NCBI GenBank assembly: GCA_014281115.1
Contig: JACONQ010000015.1
Coordinates: forward strand, 1,178,001-1,242,000
Length of the DNA: 64,000 nucleotides
From: Laburnicola sp. R22_1
Taxonomy: Eukaryota; Ascomycota; Dothideomycetes; Pleosporales; Didymosphaeriaceae
Reading direction: 5' to 3'
How positions within the stretch are numbered: position 1 is the first letter of the stretch; every line of letters begins with the position of its first letter. The notes below the pieces were generated by a model. It did not search any database and was not told the origin of the DNA. It was given only the letters and a program-made list of their open reading frames with translations. The translations under genes and the position numbers were made by a program. Shown here one piece after another: positions 11,031 to 20,795 of this stretch.

Positions 11031-12908
11031 ATGGCTCCAATCGATGATGCGATTGCAGCAATCGAAGCGCTCGAACTAGGAGAACAGTTCTCATACCAGA
11101 TAATTGCTGACCAGTTCCATGTGAACTGAAGTACACTAAGCCGAAGACACCGAGGCTGTCAGCGCCCACGGGCAGCCAAAGAACGCGATCAACAAAACCT
11201 CAGCCAACAACAAGAGTTAGAGCTCGTACACTATATTGAAGACCTTACAAAAAGAGGGCTGCCTCCTACAAGAGAGATGATACAAAATTTCGCATCCCAG
11301 ATAGCCAACGAGCGCGTGAGCGAGAGGTGGGTAACGCGCTTTCTTGACCGACACGGCCACCATCTCATCTCAAAATGGACATCTGGAATTGAATCCCTCC
11401 GCCACAACGCTGATTCAAACGTCAAGTATAAGCTGTACTTTGACTTGCTATATTAGAAGATAAAGCAGTACGACATACAGCCGCGCCACACCTACAATAT
11501 GGACGAGAAGGGCTTTATGATAGGTATAACAGGACGCTCAAAACGAGTGTTTAGCCGTTAGATGTGGGAGCACAAAGAGGTGCAAGCGTCACTCTAAGAT
11601 GGTTCTCGAGAATGGATCACCCTCTTAGCAGCCGTCTGCGCTGATGGGGAGGCTCTGCCGCCAGGTCTCATCTATCAGTTGGCGAACAGCTTACTGCAGG
11701 CAGCTTGGGTGAACGCTATTAAAGCTGGGCAACACGACGTCTTTGTGGCTTCATCTCCATCTGGATGGACGAATAACGACGTTGGTTTGGCGTGGCTAGA
11801 GCAGGTCTTTGATCGCTGCACGAAGCAGAAAGCGCGTCGTGGGAGAGACTGGCGTCTCCTTTTACTTGACGGCCATGGCAGTCACCTCACAAAGGAGTTT
11901 ATCGACTACTGCGACTCCCATCGCATACTCCTAGCTGTACTTCCCCCTCACTCTACCCATACGCTTCAACCTCTCGACGTCGTCATGTTTAAACCTCTCT
12001 CCACCGCCTACTCTAAGGAGCTCTCCACCCACCTCCAGAGGAGCCAAGGGCTAGTACCAGTCAAGAAGGGAGACTTCTTCCCGCTGTTCTGGGGAGCGTG
12101 GGAGACCTCCTTCAAGACAGAGACCATCCTCAAGTCCTTTGAAGCTGCTGGTATATGGCCTATGGACCCAGAGGTTATACTCAAACGCTTCGCGGACGAT
12201 GCCTCAGAGCAGCAAAACAACGGTGAAGGACGGTCCTCAGCGCTTACCAACAATGACTGGCGCCAGATGGAGCGTCTCGTACGCTCTGCAGTAAAGGATA
12301 CCACCGCAGAAGAGTCAAAGTCGCTCTCCCAAACGCTCCACGGACTCCAAGTACAAAACGAGCTGCTACACTATAAGAACGATAGCTTAAGGGAGGCTCT
12401 CACTACTAAGAAGAAGCACAAGAAGCGCGGCAAACCTCTTGACTTGCAGCAGCGCCAGGAGTACCACGGTGGTGCTGTCTTCTGGTCTCCGCGCAAGATC
12501 AGAGAGGCACGTGCACGAGAGACAGTGAAGCAGAGGGAAGAGCATGACGGGCAGCTTGCAAAGGCTAACAGGAAGGAGCTTCAAGCTGCTGCTAAGCTAC
12601 TCCGAGAGCAGGAGGCAGAGGAGAGGCGTGTGGCGAGAGAGGCAGCCAAGGTGGTGAGGGAGGAGGAGAAGGCTGACAAGGCAGCTGAACGCGAGCGCCA
12701 GAAGGCAGCTCGCAACGCTGAAAAAGCTATACAACTGTCCCCAAAGGGCAAGCGCAAGGCCTTAAAAGCCTCTACTTAAGCCAACAAGTGTCAGAAACAA
12801 TATGGTGCTGGTGCAGCTGCTAAGGAGGCATCACAGGCTGCACCAGCTGCCCTAGCTTTCATCACCCGCCGCGGCCGCAACGTTACACTTCCCGGTAGAT
12901 TTAGATAG
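11031..12908 (+). pseudogene. Fot/pogo-type DDE transposase pseudogene (five in-frame stops)
   Basis: One frame runs from ATG 11031 to TAG 12906-12908 with no frameshift but five internal stops: TGA 11127, TAG 11454, TAG 11559, TAA 11595 and TAA 12777. The N-terminus has a helix-turn-helix (STLSRRHR) and a CENP-B-like segment (ELVHYIEDLTKRGLPPTREM). The catalytic core shows YNMDEKGF (first Asp), LLLDGHGSHL (second Asp) and LPPHSTHTLQPLDVVMFKPL (third acidic residue, Asp), which is the DDD pattern of the Fot/pogo group. The C-terminus is Lys/Glu-rich coiled coil. Every stop can be explained by one C-to-T change (CGA to TGA, CAG to TAG, CAA to TAA), four of five in a CpA context, as expected for RIP. 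The stretch 11679-12776 is still open. Confidence 0.9.
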
Positions 12909-13014
12909 TACAAATTAATCGCAAGCATCTAATTACTACTACTCTACAAAATCTTGTAATAATAACTATTGTAGATGGCTTAATAACTTCATCTTTAAAG
13001 TGGTGAGCATGTTA

Positions 13015-13043
13015 TTCGGCGGGCGTTGCGCGTCCGTGCACGG
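13015..13043 (-). repeat. Right terminal inverted repeat of the Fot-like element
   Basis: 29 bp, inverse of the left terminus, followed immediately by TA. Confidence 0.9.
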
Positions 13044-13045
13044 TA

Positions 13046-13852
13046 GTCGGTGCTACACGGGGACTTCATCCCCACGCCTTAGGTATGTAGCACGACCACG
13101 CCTTTCCATTTCCTTCTTCATACCCTGCAGACGCACCAGCTACGCCGCATCTAGACATCGCTGTGTTGGATGAGTGGCTTACGCGCTCCCAATAATGTGC
13201 TGCAGTAAGCCATACCTCCTCAACTTCGGCTTTGCAACTTCGGCCTTGGCTTGAACACCGGTGACAAATTGCCCTCTCGCAATTCCCCTGGCAAGCCCTC
13301 AAAAAGACCAACCACAAGCTTACCAACCCCCGTCTTTGGCTTCTCTCGCAGCGCCGACAGCCGCCACGAATTCTTGTTTCTTGCACTGTTTCTCCGACGC
13401 GGTGTCGGCATGGGCCCAAGGGAGCCAAGCGGACGCTAGCCCACAGGCACAAGGCGATGCCCCTCTCTAACCACAAGCCCCACCATGACCCTGGAACAGT
13501 AAGAAAGGACTCCGATGGAAAGAGGGGCGCCTGCATATTGCATAGTAGCTGAGATCGAGCTATATAAATGAGCTGAGGGACGGCCTCTGGAGTCGACATC
13601 TGTCGTCCTGCCCTTGTTTGATGCTCCCTAGAAGCTTCCGCTCTGCGATCGTCGTCGCTTTGTGTACCGGTATCCCCCAACAGAGAGTCCTTCAAAGAGT
13701 CGATGTATGTGCCACGCCGCAATCCCACTTAATACCCCTCGTCTGTGCCGTACTGCATCAAGCTCCCCCCGACTTACCCGTCCACGCATCCCTCTTCCTC
13801 ACGTTGCTGACATCCAGCCCAGCCCTTGCGCCTCTTCACCCGCACCTTCACC
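13046..13852. promoter_or_regulatory. Region between transposon and GST gene; TATA-like box at 13561
   Basis: No gene seen. TATATAAA at 13561-13568 lies about 290 bp before the GST start codon, followed by C/T-rich sequence typical of a fungal 5' leader. A small hairpin (GGGGACTTCATCCCC) occurs near 13058. Confidence 0.4.
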
Positions 13853-14756
13853 ATGTCCACCAACGACAAGAAATACGAGTTGCTCTATTGGCCAACTATC
13901 CCTGGCAGAGGGGAGTTCGCCCGCCTCGCCTTCGAAGCAACCGGCACCCCCTACGTAGACGTCTCCAACCAAGTCCAAGACGGCATCCACCAAGTCCTCG
14001 CCGTCAAAGACGACAAGGCAACCCACGATGAAGACGGCAATCCGCCCGCCTTTGCCCCTCCCGCGCTGAGGGTCCACGGCGAGGGCAAGAACGGAAAGAC
14101 GCTGGTCTTGTCCCAGACGCCTGCTATCCTGGTACGTTCTCGCCGTCGACTTTCATTCAGGTGCATCGATTCTCATGCTAATGGCATGGCAGGCCTACAT
14201 CGGCGACCAACTTAACCTCGCTGGCGCCGACGCTGCTGAGAAAGCCTGGATCAATGCACTCACTCTCACCGCGCTTGATCTTAACAACGAAGCCCATGAC
14301 ACTCACCATCCCGTCTCCACGTCCGGCTACTACGAAGATCAAAAGCCCGAGGCCCTGCGCAAGGCGACCGACTTCCGCGAAGCCCGCATCCCCAAGTTCT
14401 TGGGATACTTTGAGCGCGTCTTGAAGGGTAACAAGGCCGGCCAGGGCAAGTACCTGGTCGGCGACAAGCTGAGGTGAGTGATAGCTCCACGTCGGAAGCA
14501 AGTGTGCAAGGAAATGCTGACATTGGCGTGTAGCTACGCGGATTTGACGCTGTGGCAGATCATCCACGGGCTGAAGTACGCGTTCCCTAAGGAGTTGGAG
14601 GCGAGGGAGAAGGGCGGAGAGTTCCCGACTATCTTCAACACCTTCTTCCCTAGCGTGCCGGAGCATGGTAACCTGAAGGAGTACCTGTCGAGCGATCGCC
14701 GGAAGCCCTACAGTAAGGGTGTCTTCAGGCAGTACCCCGAGCTGGACCGCCAGTAG
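13853..14756 (+). CDS. Glutathione S-transferase-like protein
   Basis: Three exons: 13853..14131, 14193..14473 and 14534..14756, 260 aa. Start chosen at the ATG of MSTNDKKYELLYWP; the frame upstream lacks an ATG. The N-terminal thioredoxin-like half begins with YELLYWPTIPGRGEFARLAF, where the early Tyr is placed as in Tyr-type GSTs that activate glutathione. The end of that half (VLSQTPAILAYIGDQ) matches the SxAI glutathione-binding turn. The all-helical C-terminal half includes KYLVGDKLSYADLTLWQIIH, the usual GST 'ADL' helix. Length is slightly above the ~210-240 aa norm owing to insertions around residues 45-75. By family it conjugates glutathione to electrophiles in the cytosol; the class (sigma-like) and substrate are not certain. 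Confidence 0.9.
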
Positions 14757-14969
14757 ATAGGTCAATCAGATCAGCCGAGCGTACATTAAAAAATCAAGTC
14801 GAACCAATTCAAATCAATCACAGTCCGAACAAATCACAAGAAGAAGTCAATTGGAGTGGTATCTGAACGCCCGATGCGGGCCCATGTCATGTCATTTTTA
14901 ATGCCGAGTACACGTTACGCATGCCCGAAGCCTTACTCCTAGCCCATAAAGCCCAACAGCCCTAACCGT

Positions 14970-15758
14970 CTAGTAGTCCGAAGCAGCGCTCTGGGGGAAC
15001 TCGAAGTTGACGGTCTTGCCAGTGAGGCGCTTGTACACCTCGGAGTAGGTGTCCAGCCTGTAGTCAACACCGCCACGCTCCTTCTCGTCAAGCACGACCT
15101 TGAGGAGCTTGGAGCCATCTTCCTTGGTCCGAAGACGCTTGCCGACAATCTCAACGGGGTAGACGAGGTCGGTGAGGATGTTATCGTGGACAGCGGTGAG
15201 AGTTCGCGAGCGCGGGCGCTTCTGAGTCTGGTTGGAGCGCGAGCGGTTGGAACGCTTGGGACGAGGGAGAATGCGGCGCGAGGCAACCAGGAGGACATGG
15301 CGGTCGGAGAACTTCTTCTCGAGCTCACGGGTGAGGCTGCGATGAATGAGCGCAAGCACGTCAATTTACTCAAATGAATACCTACCGCTGCTGGATCTTG
15401 TGCCAGCCCTGGAGGAGGGGAACCGGGACGAAGATGACAATAGCCTTCCTGCCGTGACCGACCTCGATCTAAGAATCCTGGTGTCAGCAAAGCTGCCCAG
15501 TGCCCACCGCCTCTTCGTTCGATATGTGTGTGTGTGCGACGGCTTCGGTGTTCGAGAGCGCATCGAGGAGGTATCTGTGAACGAGGTAATGCTTCATCTT
15601 ACCTCGCGAGCCGACACGAACTGGAGAGGGCGCAGAGAGCTCCTCAGGTCGGGGATGTTGTTCTGGAGGTCCTCGAGGGCATTGTTGATGGCCACCTCGA
15701 TCTCAGAGGGGGAGCTCCGGGACGGGCTGTTGGGCGCGATCTTCGAGTACTGCGACAT
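14970..15758 (-). CDS. RPS7: Small-subunit ribosomal protein eS7
   Basis: Three exons: complement(14970..15336, 15386..15468, 15603..15758), 201 aa, the normal length for eS7. The protein starts [20 protein letters not shown] and includes [79 protein letters not shown] and [20 protein letters not shown], all highly conserved in eukaryotic eS7. It is a structural component of the 40S subunit and takes part in small-subunit assembly. Introns are 49 and 134 bp; the longer follows residue 52. Its 3' end lies ~213 bp from the convergent GST gene's stop codon. Confidence 0.96.
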
Positions 15759-16285
15759 GTTGGCGGTGTTGTCGAAAGTCGAAGTTGTCCTGTTCGATCG
15801 AAAAGAAAAGGCCTGTGTGGGAGATTTGTGATAGCGGTAAGCGAGGCGCTAGTGGGTGGTTAGCGTGGTGCTATTCTTGGCATCTCGCATTGCACACTGC
15901 AACACCAACGTTCACCTGTATTTTTTTTCCACTGTAATCTTTAGCCCGCGGGACCTTTTGTTGCACAAATTGCTGCCCAAGTAATTTCACGCTATGGCGT
16001 GTCTAACATAGGACGCAATGCTGTGTACCGACTCTCTGCTAGATGTGGTACCTAATTATGTCACAGGCAGCAGCTGCAGAGCTCAAACGTATAGTTCCTG
16101 TAGATATATTTTGGACCGTCCATTTACATTTAGGAGATGTGTTTCATTCAACCCGAGTCATCGAACGGGCTTCAATATCAGAGCGAGAATCAGATGCATG
16201 TCTTTGATTGAGCTATGTTTAAGCCAATAGCATGGCATCTCCTCCCCACCACTCTTGTCTTCATATTTACGTATTAGAGATTAAA
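15759..16285. promoter_or_regulatory. Upstream region of RPS7
   Basis: Promoter and 5' leader of the minus-strand RPS7 gene. It includes pyrimidine-rich and T-rich stretches (around 15920 on the plus strand). No gene seen. Confidence 0.4.
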
Positions 16286-16289
16286 CAGA

Positions 16290-16525
16290 GTGCTCGTATG
16301 TGATCGCCAAGACGATAGCGTCACATCTGTGTTGGGTGGATGTATGTCTTCGACCGTAACCCCGCGGTAGCATTTCATCCTTTTCTCCACCAATCCTTGA
16401 TGCGTGTCTTCGATCGCTCAGCGATAGCATCGCCTTAGGCCAACCTCCTTCCAAGGGCAAACCAAACGGAATGCACGTCTTCGACCGGAGCCAGTCCGAC
16501 TGCCCCGATAGCGTCGCATCCCCTA
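16290..16525. repeat. Degenerate tandem repeat downstream of ERG24
   Basis: Three to four imperfect units occur. Recognisable parts are GTCTTCGACCG/GTCTTCGATCG (about 16347, 16407, 16478) and CGATAGCRTCGC/CGATAGCGTCAC (about 16311, 16420, 16507; a decayed copy near 16365). Spacing is 50-85 bp. It ends about 20 bp short of the ERG24 stop codon, so it would fall in that gene's 3' UTR. No function is evident. Confidence 0.5.
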
Positions 16526-16547
16526 TACTCCCTGACTTTTTACAAGA

Positions 16548-18134
16548 TCAGTAGATGTACGGTATGATGCGATACGGCACCAACTCGCAGTACCGATCCC
16601 AATCCTTTCCGTACTTCTTCTTGCATTTCTCCTCATCGCGCCTCTCCCTATGGATAAGTAGAACCGCAAAATACATCATGAAGAAATACGTCACAATCAT
16701 GCCCCAGCCCCTCGCTTCGCCGGGTACAGCATACTTCTGGTACGTGTTCTGGAACCAGACGGCGTCCTTGGAAGCTGCGTCTACGGGGTGCGTGGCCGCA
16801 TTGCGGATCACGTAACCAGCCGCAGCAGTGGGCAGCACGTACGACCATGACATGACCCAGTCACCCAAGTAGTTGATGTGGCGTGCGGTGCCCCACCAGC
16901 CGGAGACGAGAAGGCGCGAGCCGGATGCTGTTTCAATGTATTTGAGGTGGGCGATGCGCGGATCGTTAGGGTTGGTGCGGAAGCGGTTCTTCTCGTTGTT
17001 GACGGCGCGGAAGATGTAGTATCCGAACGCCTGCACAGCGGCAATGGGAACAAGTCCGCGGACACCAAGCTCGACTGGGTAGGTGGCGAGATATCGCGCT
17101 TGCAAGCTGTATGTGAAGGGCACCCAGACTATGTCGCCGAAACAAAGCATAAAGCCGAAGCCGTCCGTGATTATGTCGATAGTGGTCAGCATTGCGGGCT
17201 CCATGTAGTAGCAGTCGAACACGTAGAATGCCTGTGCAAAAGTAACCAAGACAATTGAGTCGGTGACTCTCCCAAAGTTGCGGTACTGCTGCATGACGAA
17301 GGCGAGGTCAAGGATAATCCAGCCGAGCAAGCCGGGGCGAATTTCGGCCCAGGTCTTGATGTCGATTTCGCCGAAGATGGGAAGCGTGACGCGCGGGTTG
17401 AGTTCGCGGCCGATGAACCAGTCATAAAGGATGTTACCGCTGTGGCCACCTGCTGCGAGTTCGCGCATGTTGGGGTCCTTGGGATGCTTCACTGTGAAGG
17501 AGCGAACATAGACGAAGGTGGCGAGTGCATATGCAAGGAGGATGTTGGTGGTGAGCAGGCCAACGTAGTTCTCCGAGATGAAGGTCCAGAGGCGGAACTC
17601 GGCGCCTTCGACAATCGTCCCAGCAGCCAGTATGACCACGATGAAAATGCTGGAGCCCCAAGCTGGGTTGTGTTAGAACAGTGACGAGACCGTACGACAG
17701 AAACGTAGCGCACCATTAAATCGGTACTTGAGCCTCCCACCACTTCTGAGCTCCGTACCTTCAGGCTCTTCAGCCGGAAGGAAAGCATAAAGAGTTAGAC
17801 TGAGGAGATAGTAGCCTAGCGTTCCGAGAACTGCTTGAGTGGTGATCAAGCCTGAAAATCCCGGCCACCCAGCTTCCTTCTTCAGCTGGTCCAAGGTCAG
17901 ATTTGATGGATGGAGCAGAGAAGGCACAGGACATCCGGAGATATCGTTGCATAGGAAAGTAAAGGCATAGCAGAGAAGAGGCAGAAAGAAGGAAATGGCG
18001 AACGCGCCAGGTCTAGTATCAGTCAGCAATGACCATCAACGCATGGGTGACACATGAACGTACGGTCCAAAGAACTCATAGCCGTGCGGCTTCTCTTTCT
18101 CTGCCACAGACCCGGACTTGCGTTTTGCCGACAT
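16548..18134 (-). CDS. ERG24: Delta(14)-sterol reductase (C-14 sterol reductase)
   Basis: Three exons: complement(16548..17662, 17714..18012, 18064..18134), 494 aa, with two 51-bp introns. The start MSAKRKSGSVAEKEK is followed by YEFFGPPGAFAISFFLPLLC, the conserved N-terminus of the family. Multiple membrane helices follow, then the ERG4/ERG24 signatures: YDWFIGRELNPR, LLVSGWWGTARHINYLGDW and the C-terminal RRDEEKCKKKYGKDWDRYCE with VPYRIIPYIY at the end. The enzyme reduces the C14=C15 double bond left after lanosterol C-14 demethylation in the ergosterol pathway of the ER, using NADPH. ERG4 relatives share the fold; the N-terminal GPPGA and the C-terminus favour ERG24. It is divergent from the MRH-domain gene, with 454 bp between start codons. 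Confidence 0.9.
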
Positions 18135-18588
18135 ATCCACAAGAGCTGAATGTTTCGAAATAGGTCTGGTTGTCGACTCGGAAAAGGGGCCTCGGCGACG
18201 ACCTGGGCACGTGTCCAGGACAACAGCGTTCGCGGTATGTGTTCTCGACCAAGCTCGGTGTGCACCACAGCCGTGGTAAGCAAGACAGGACACGCGAGCG
18301 TTGTATACAAAGAAGGGTGGATATATGAGGTCTGCGGATGTGGAACGACGGCAAGCCCAGCCGGGATGTGGATTCCCGTTGCGCCCATGACGCGCTCATC
18401 TGGCAGGCCCAATCGGGCGTAGCGCAGAACTAGCCGGTTCCTGCAGTGTGCAGCATGCATCCGCCTCGGAAGGTTGGGCAAACCACCGTGGCCTGGACTC
18501 TGGAGAATCCCATCACCACCGTGTTTCCATGTCGCCGCGCCTGCTTCCTTCTTTCACTTCGACACGCTCGCTACACACAGCCTGAATC

Positions 18589-19814
18589 ATGCGCTCGGGG
18601 TATTTTTCCGCGCTCGTGGCCCTGCTCTGGACAGCAGCCGCCGCCTCCGACAAGCCGCTCAAGCCATGCACCGCCGTCTCGCCGACGACCGACCGCTTCT
18701 TCGACTTGAATCCGCTGCGCCGGACAGCACCGGAAGAGGGCGACAAGAAGAAGAAGAAGAAGGAGAGCGACGAGGGCAGCTGGCACGCGCGGGGCCACGA
18801 CTACGGCGCCAACTTCACCATCAACTTCTGCGGGCCCGTGGTTGAGGAGCTGGACAACGTGGTAGACCTGGACAAGGACGTTTGGAGGAACGTCAGCGCG
18901 TTTTACGAGAAGGGAAGCAAGCAGTATGCGCTTGGGTGAGTGGAACCCGCAGCAGTTTTGCCCCAAGTCCTGCATGCTAGCAGTGCGCCTGGAGCCCTTG
19001 CGCAGCGATCCGTCCCAAACACACGTCTTGGAGCGCTGACCATGTCTCCCACAGGCTTGAAAACTATGAGCCCGTCTTCCGTGGCCGCAAACTGATCATG
19101 AACTACACCGGCGGCTCCCTCTGCCCTTCCAAATCCTCGCGCGACCGCCGCTCCCCCATCGACCTCTCTACTACCCGCGAGATTGTCGACGATGATGACA
19201 AGGACAAAGATGACGACAAGGACAAGGACAAGGACGACGATGACGAAGACGAGGACACCCCCAAGAAAAAAAAGAAGAAGCCTTCTTCTGACGGCGAGCG
19301 CCGCAAGACTGCCATCGTCTCTCTCCTCTGCGAATCCGACCCGCTCGCCAAAACCGCCTTCTCCTTCGTCGCCGCCGTAGACGACTGTGTATATTTCTTC
19401 GAAGGACGCTCGCCGTTTGCTTGTGGAGGTGTGCACGCTGAGGAGCAAGCGCTGGGCCCTGGTGGTATCTTCGGCGTCATAGCGCTGATTGCAGTGCTGG
19501 TGTACTTCGTCGGTGGTTGCGTATACCAGCGGACCGTCATGCATCAGCGCGGATGGAGGCAGTTGCCCAACTACGCCATGTGGGCGGGCATTGCGCGTTT
19601 CTTCGCCGTAAGCCCATCCCCCAAGTTCCCAAAAGCCTCACACTAACAACACCAGGACATGTTCATAACCCTAACCTCCTCGTGCGCACGCTTCCTCCCC
19701 TCTCGCCGAGGCTACAGTCGCGTCTCCCTCAACCACGAGCGAGGCCGCGGTGGCCGAAGAAACGAAGACGAGAACCGGCTAATCGACAACCTCGACGAGG
19801 AATGGGATGACTGA
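18589..19814 (+). CDS. Type I membrane protein with mannose-6-phosphate-receptor-homology domain (Mrl1/Atg27-like)
   Basis: Three exons: 18589..18935, 19055..19607 and 19656..19814, 352 aa. A signal peptide (MRSGYFSALVALLWTAAAAS) precedes a Cys-containing lumenal domain. Its motifs CTAVSPTTDRFFDLNPL, DYGANFTINFCGPV, LIMNYTGGSLC and KTAIVSLLCESD suit an MRH lectin-type domain, with FSFVAAVDDCVYFFEGRSPF near the end. A single transmembrane helix follows at about residues 254-273, then a cytosolic tail beginning WRQLPNYAMWAG as in cation-dependent mannose-6-phosphate receptor relatives. The role inferred from the family is sorting cargo between Golgi, endosome and vacuole. Odd feature: the lumenal domain is interrupted by a run of Asp/Lys (about residues 155-195) ending in a lysine block. 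Confidence 0.8.
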
Positions 19815-20795
19815 GAACGGGATGACTGAGCTTTTTTTTGTCGCGCTTGACGTTGCATTTAGACTTGGATATACCGGCGTTTGAAGGTCATTAGGGAACT
19901 ACTTGGGCACGCTGGGCCATTTATAGGATGGATGGGATCCGTAAAATGGCATAGGGTCAGAATTCGAGAGCGTGCTCGTATGCTGCTGTTTAGGTATAAG
20001 AGCATGTGTGATGTGGCATGGGCGAAATGTATTGTGTGTTGCATGCAATTAGTACGAGTGCAGTGATGTAAACACGTTCAGACTGGGTAGTAGGGACTTG
20101 GGGTCCGCTTGATACTTCAGCTTGGTTATGCGCACTGTCTGATTGAAACTGCTATTGTATGTGCACCTCCTAGACTGCACTAATCGCCGAGAAACCTCCT
20201 TGTTCCTCCTATGTAAGTTGTTTATCATGAAAAGGCACCCGAAGCACATACTCGACTGGCACATGATTAGACGACAAGGAGTCTTTTGCTGCGATGCCGT
20301 ACAATCACAGCCCGGTCACCAAGTAGCATACTTAACAATCACCTCATGATCAAAGAATCAGATAGTGCCATATGGATCCCATTCCACCGTGTAATATTCT
20401 CACTATGCACCTTCATACACCCCACGAACTACACACACAAGAAATGCAAACACTCACTACAAGAACTGCAACGCAGAGATCTTCCCATGCATCCACTCCC
20501 GCACCCAAAACCACTCGAAAAGACTATACGTCTTGCAAAATACCGCCCATGCAAGCGCATAAACGCCTTGTAACAGGTAGGGAGGAGGGTATCAAGAAAA
20601 CGCTTGAAAACAGCACGACGCCTCATGTCGATGGCCACGAAGCCGCCCATAGGAAACAATGTTTTTAGAGCGCCGAGAGCTCCCGGTGCGCCGACTGTAT
20701 GAAAGAAAAGAAACCGGGGTATTCAGGAGGGGAGCTAGTAGCTCGTCGTTGAGCTGTTTGGAGCCCGCGAAGATGTTGGTGAGTCAGGAGATTAC
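19815..20795. other. Convergent intergenic region
   Basis: No gene seen between the MRH-domain gene and the end of the GTPase gene. The first bases repeat the end of the preceding gene (GGGATGACTGAG occurs twice, spanning the stop codon). Confidence 0.5.

Larger units (their letters stand above)
10914..13043 (+). mobile_element. Complete pogo/Fot-type DNA transposon (2.13 kb), inactivated
   Basis: The element is bounded by inverted repeats beginning CCGTGCACGGACGCGCAACG, and the right copy (13015-13043, 29 bp) is the exact inverse of that end continued to CCCGCCGAA. It is flanked on both sides by TA (10912-10913 and 13044-13045), the target duplication expected of the pogo/Fot1 branch of Tc1/mariner. 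The left terminus carries an internal tandem copy of the segment GGACGCGCAACGCCCG, making it about 15-17 bp longer than the right. Just inside are two copies of a unit containing AAACCCTAGACGAAACCC (10961-11003). The only coding capacity is a transposase in one reading frame with five stops. Flanking DNA shows no relation to the element. Confidence 0.9.

Noticed and set aside
15469..15602. Possible C/D snoRNA in the long RPS7 intron
   Set aside because: A GATGAA near the donor and a CTGA near the acceptor are present, but the C box does not match RTGATGA and no terminal stem or guide pairing is evident.
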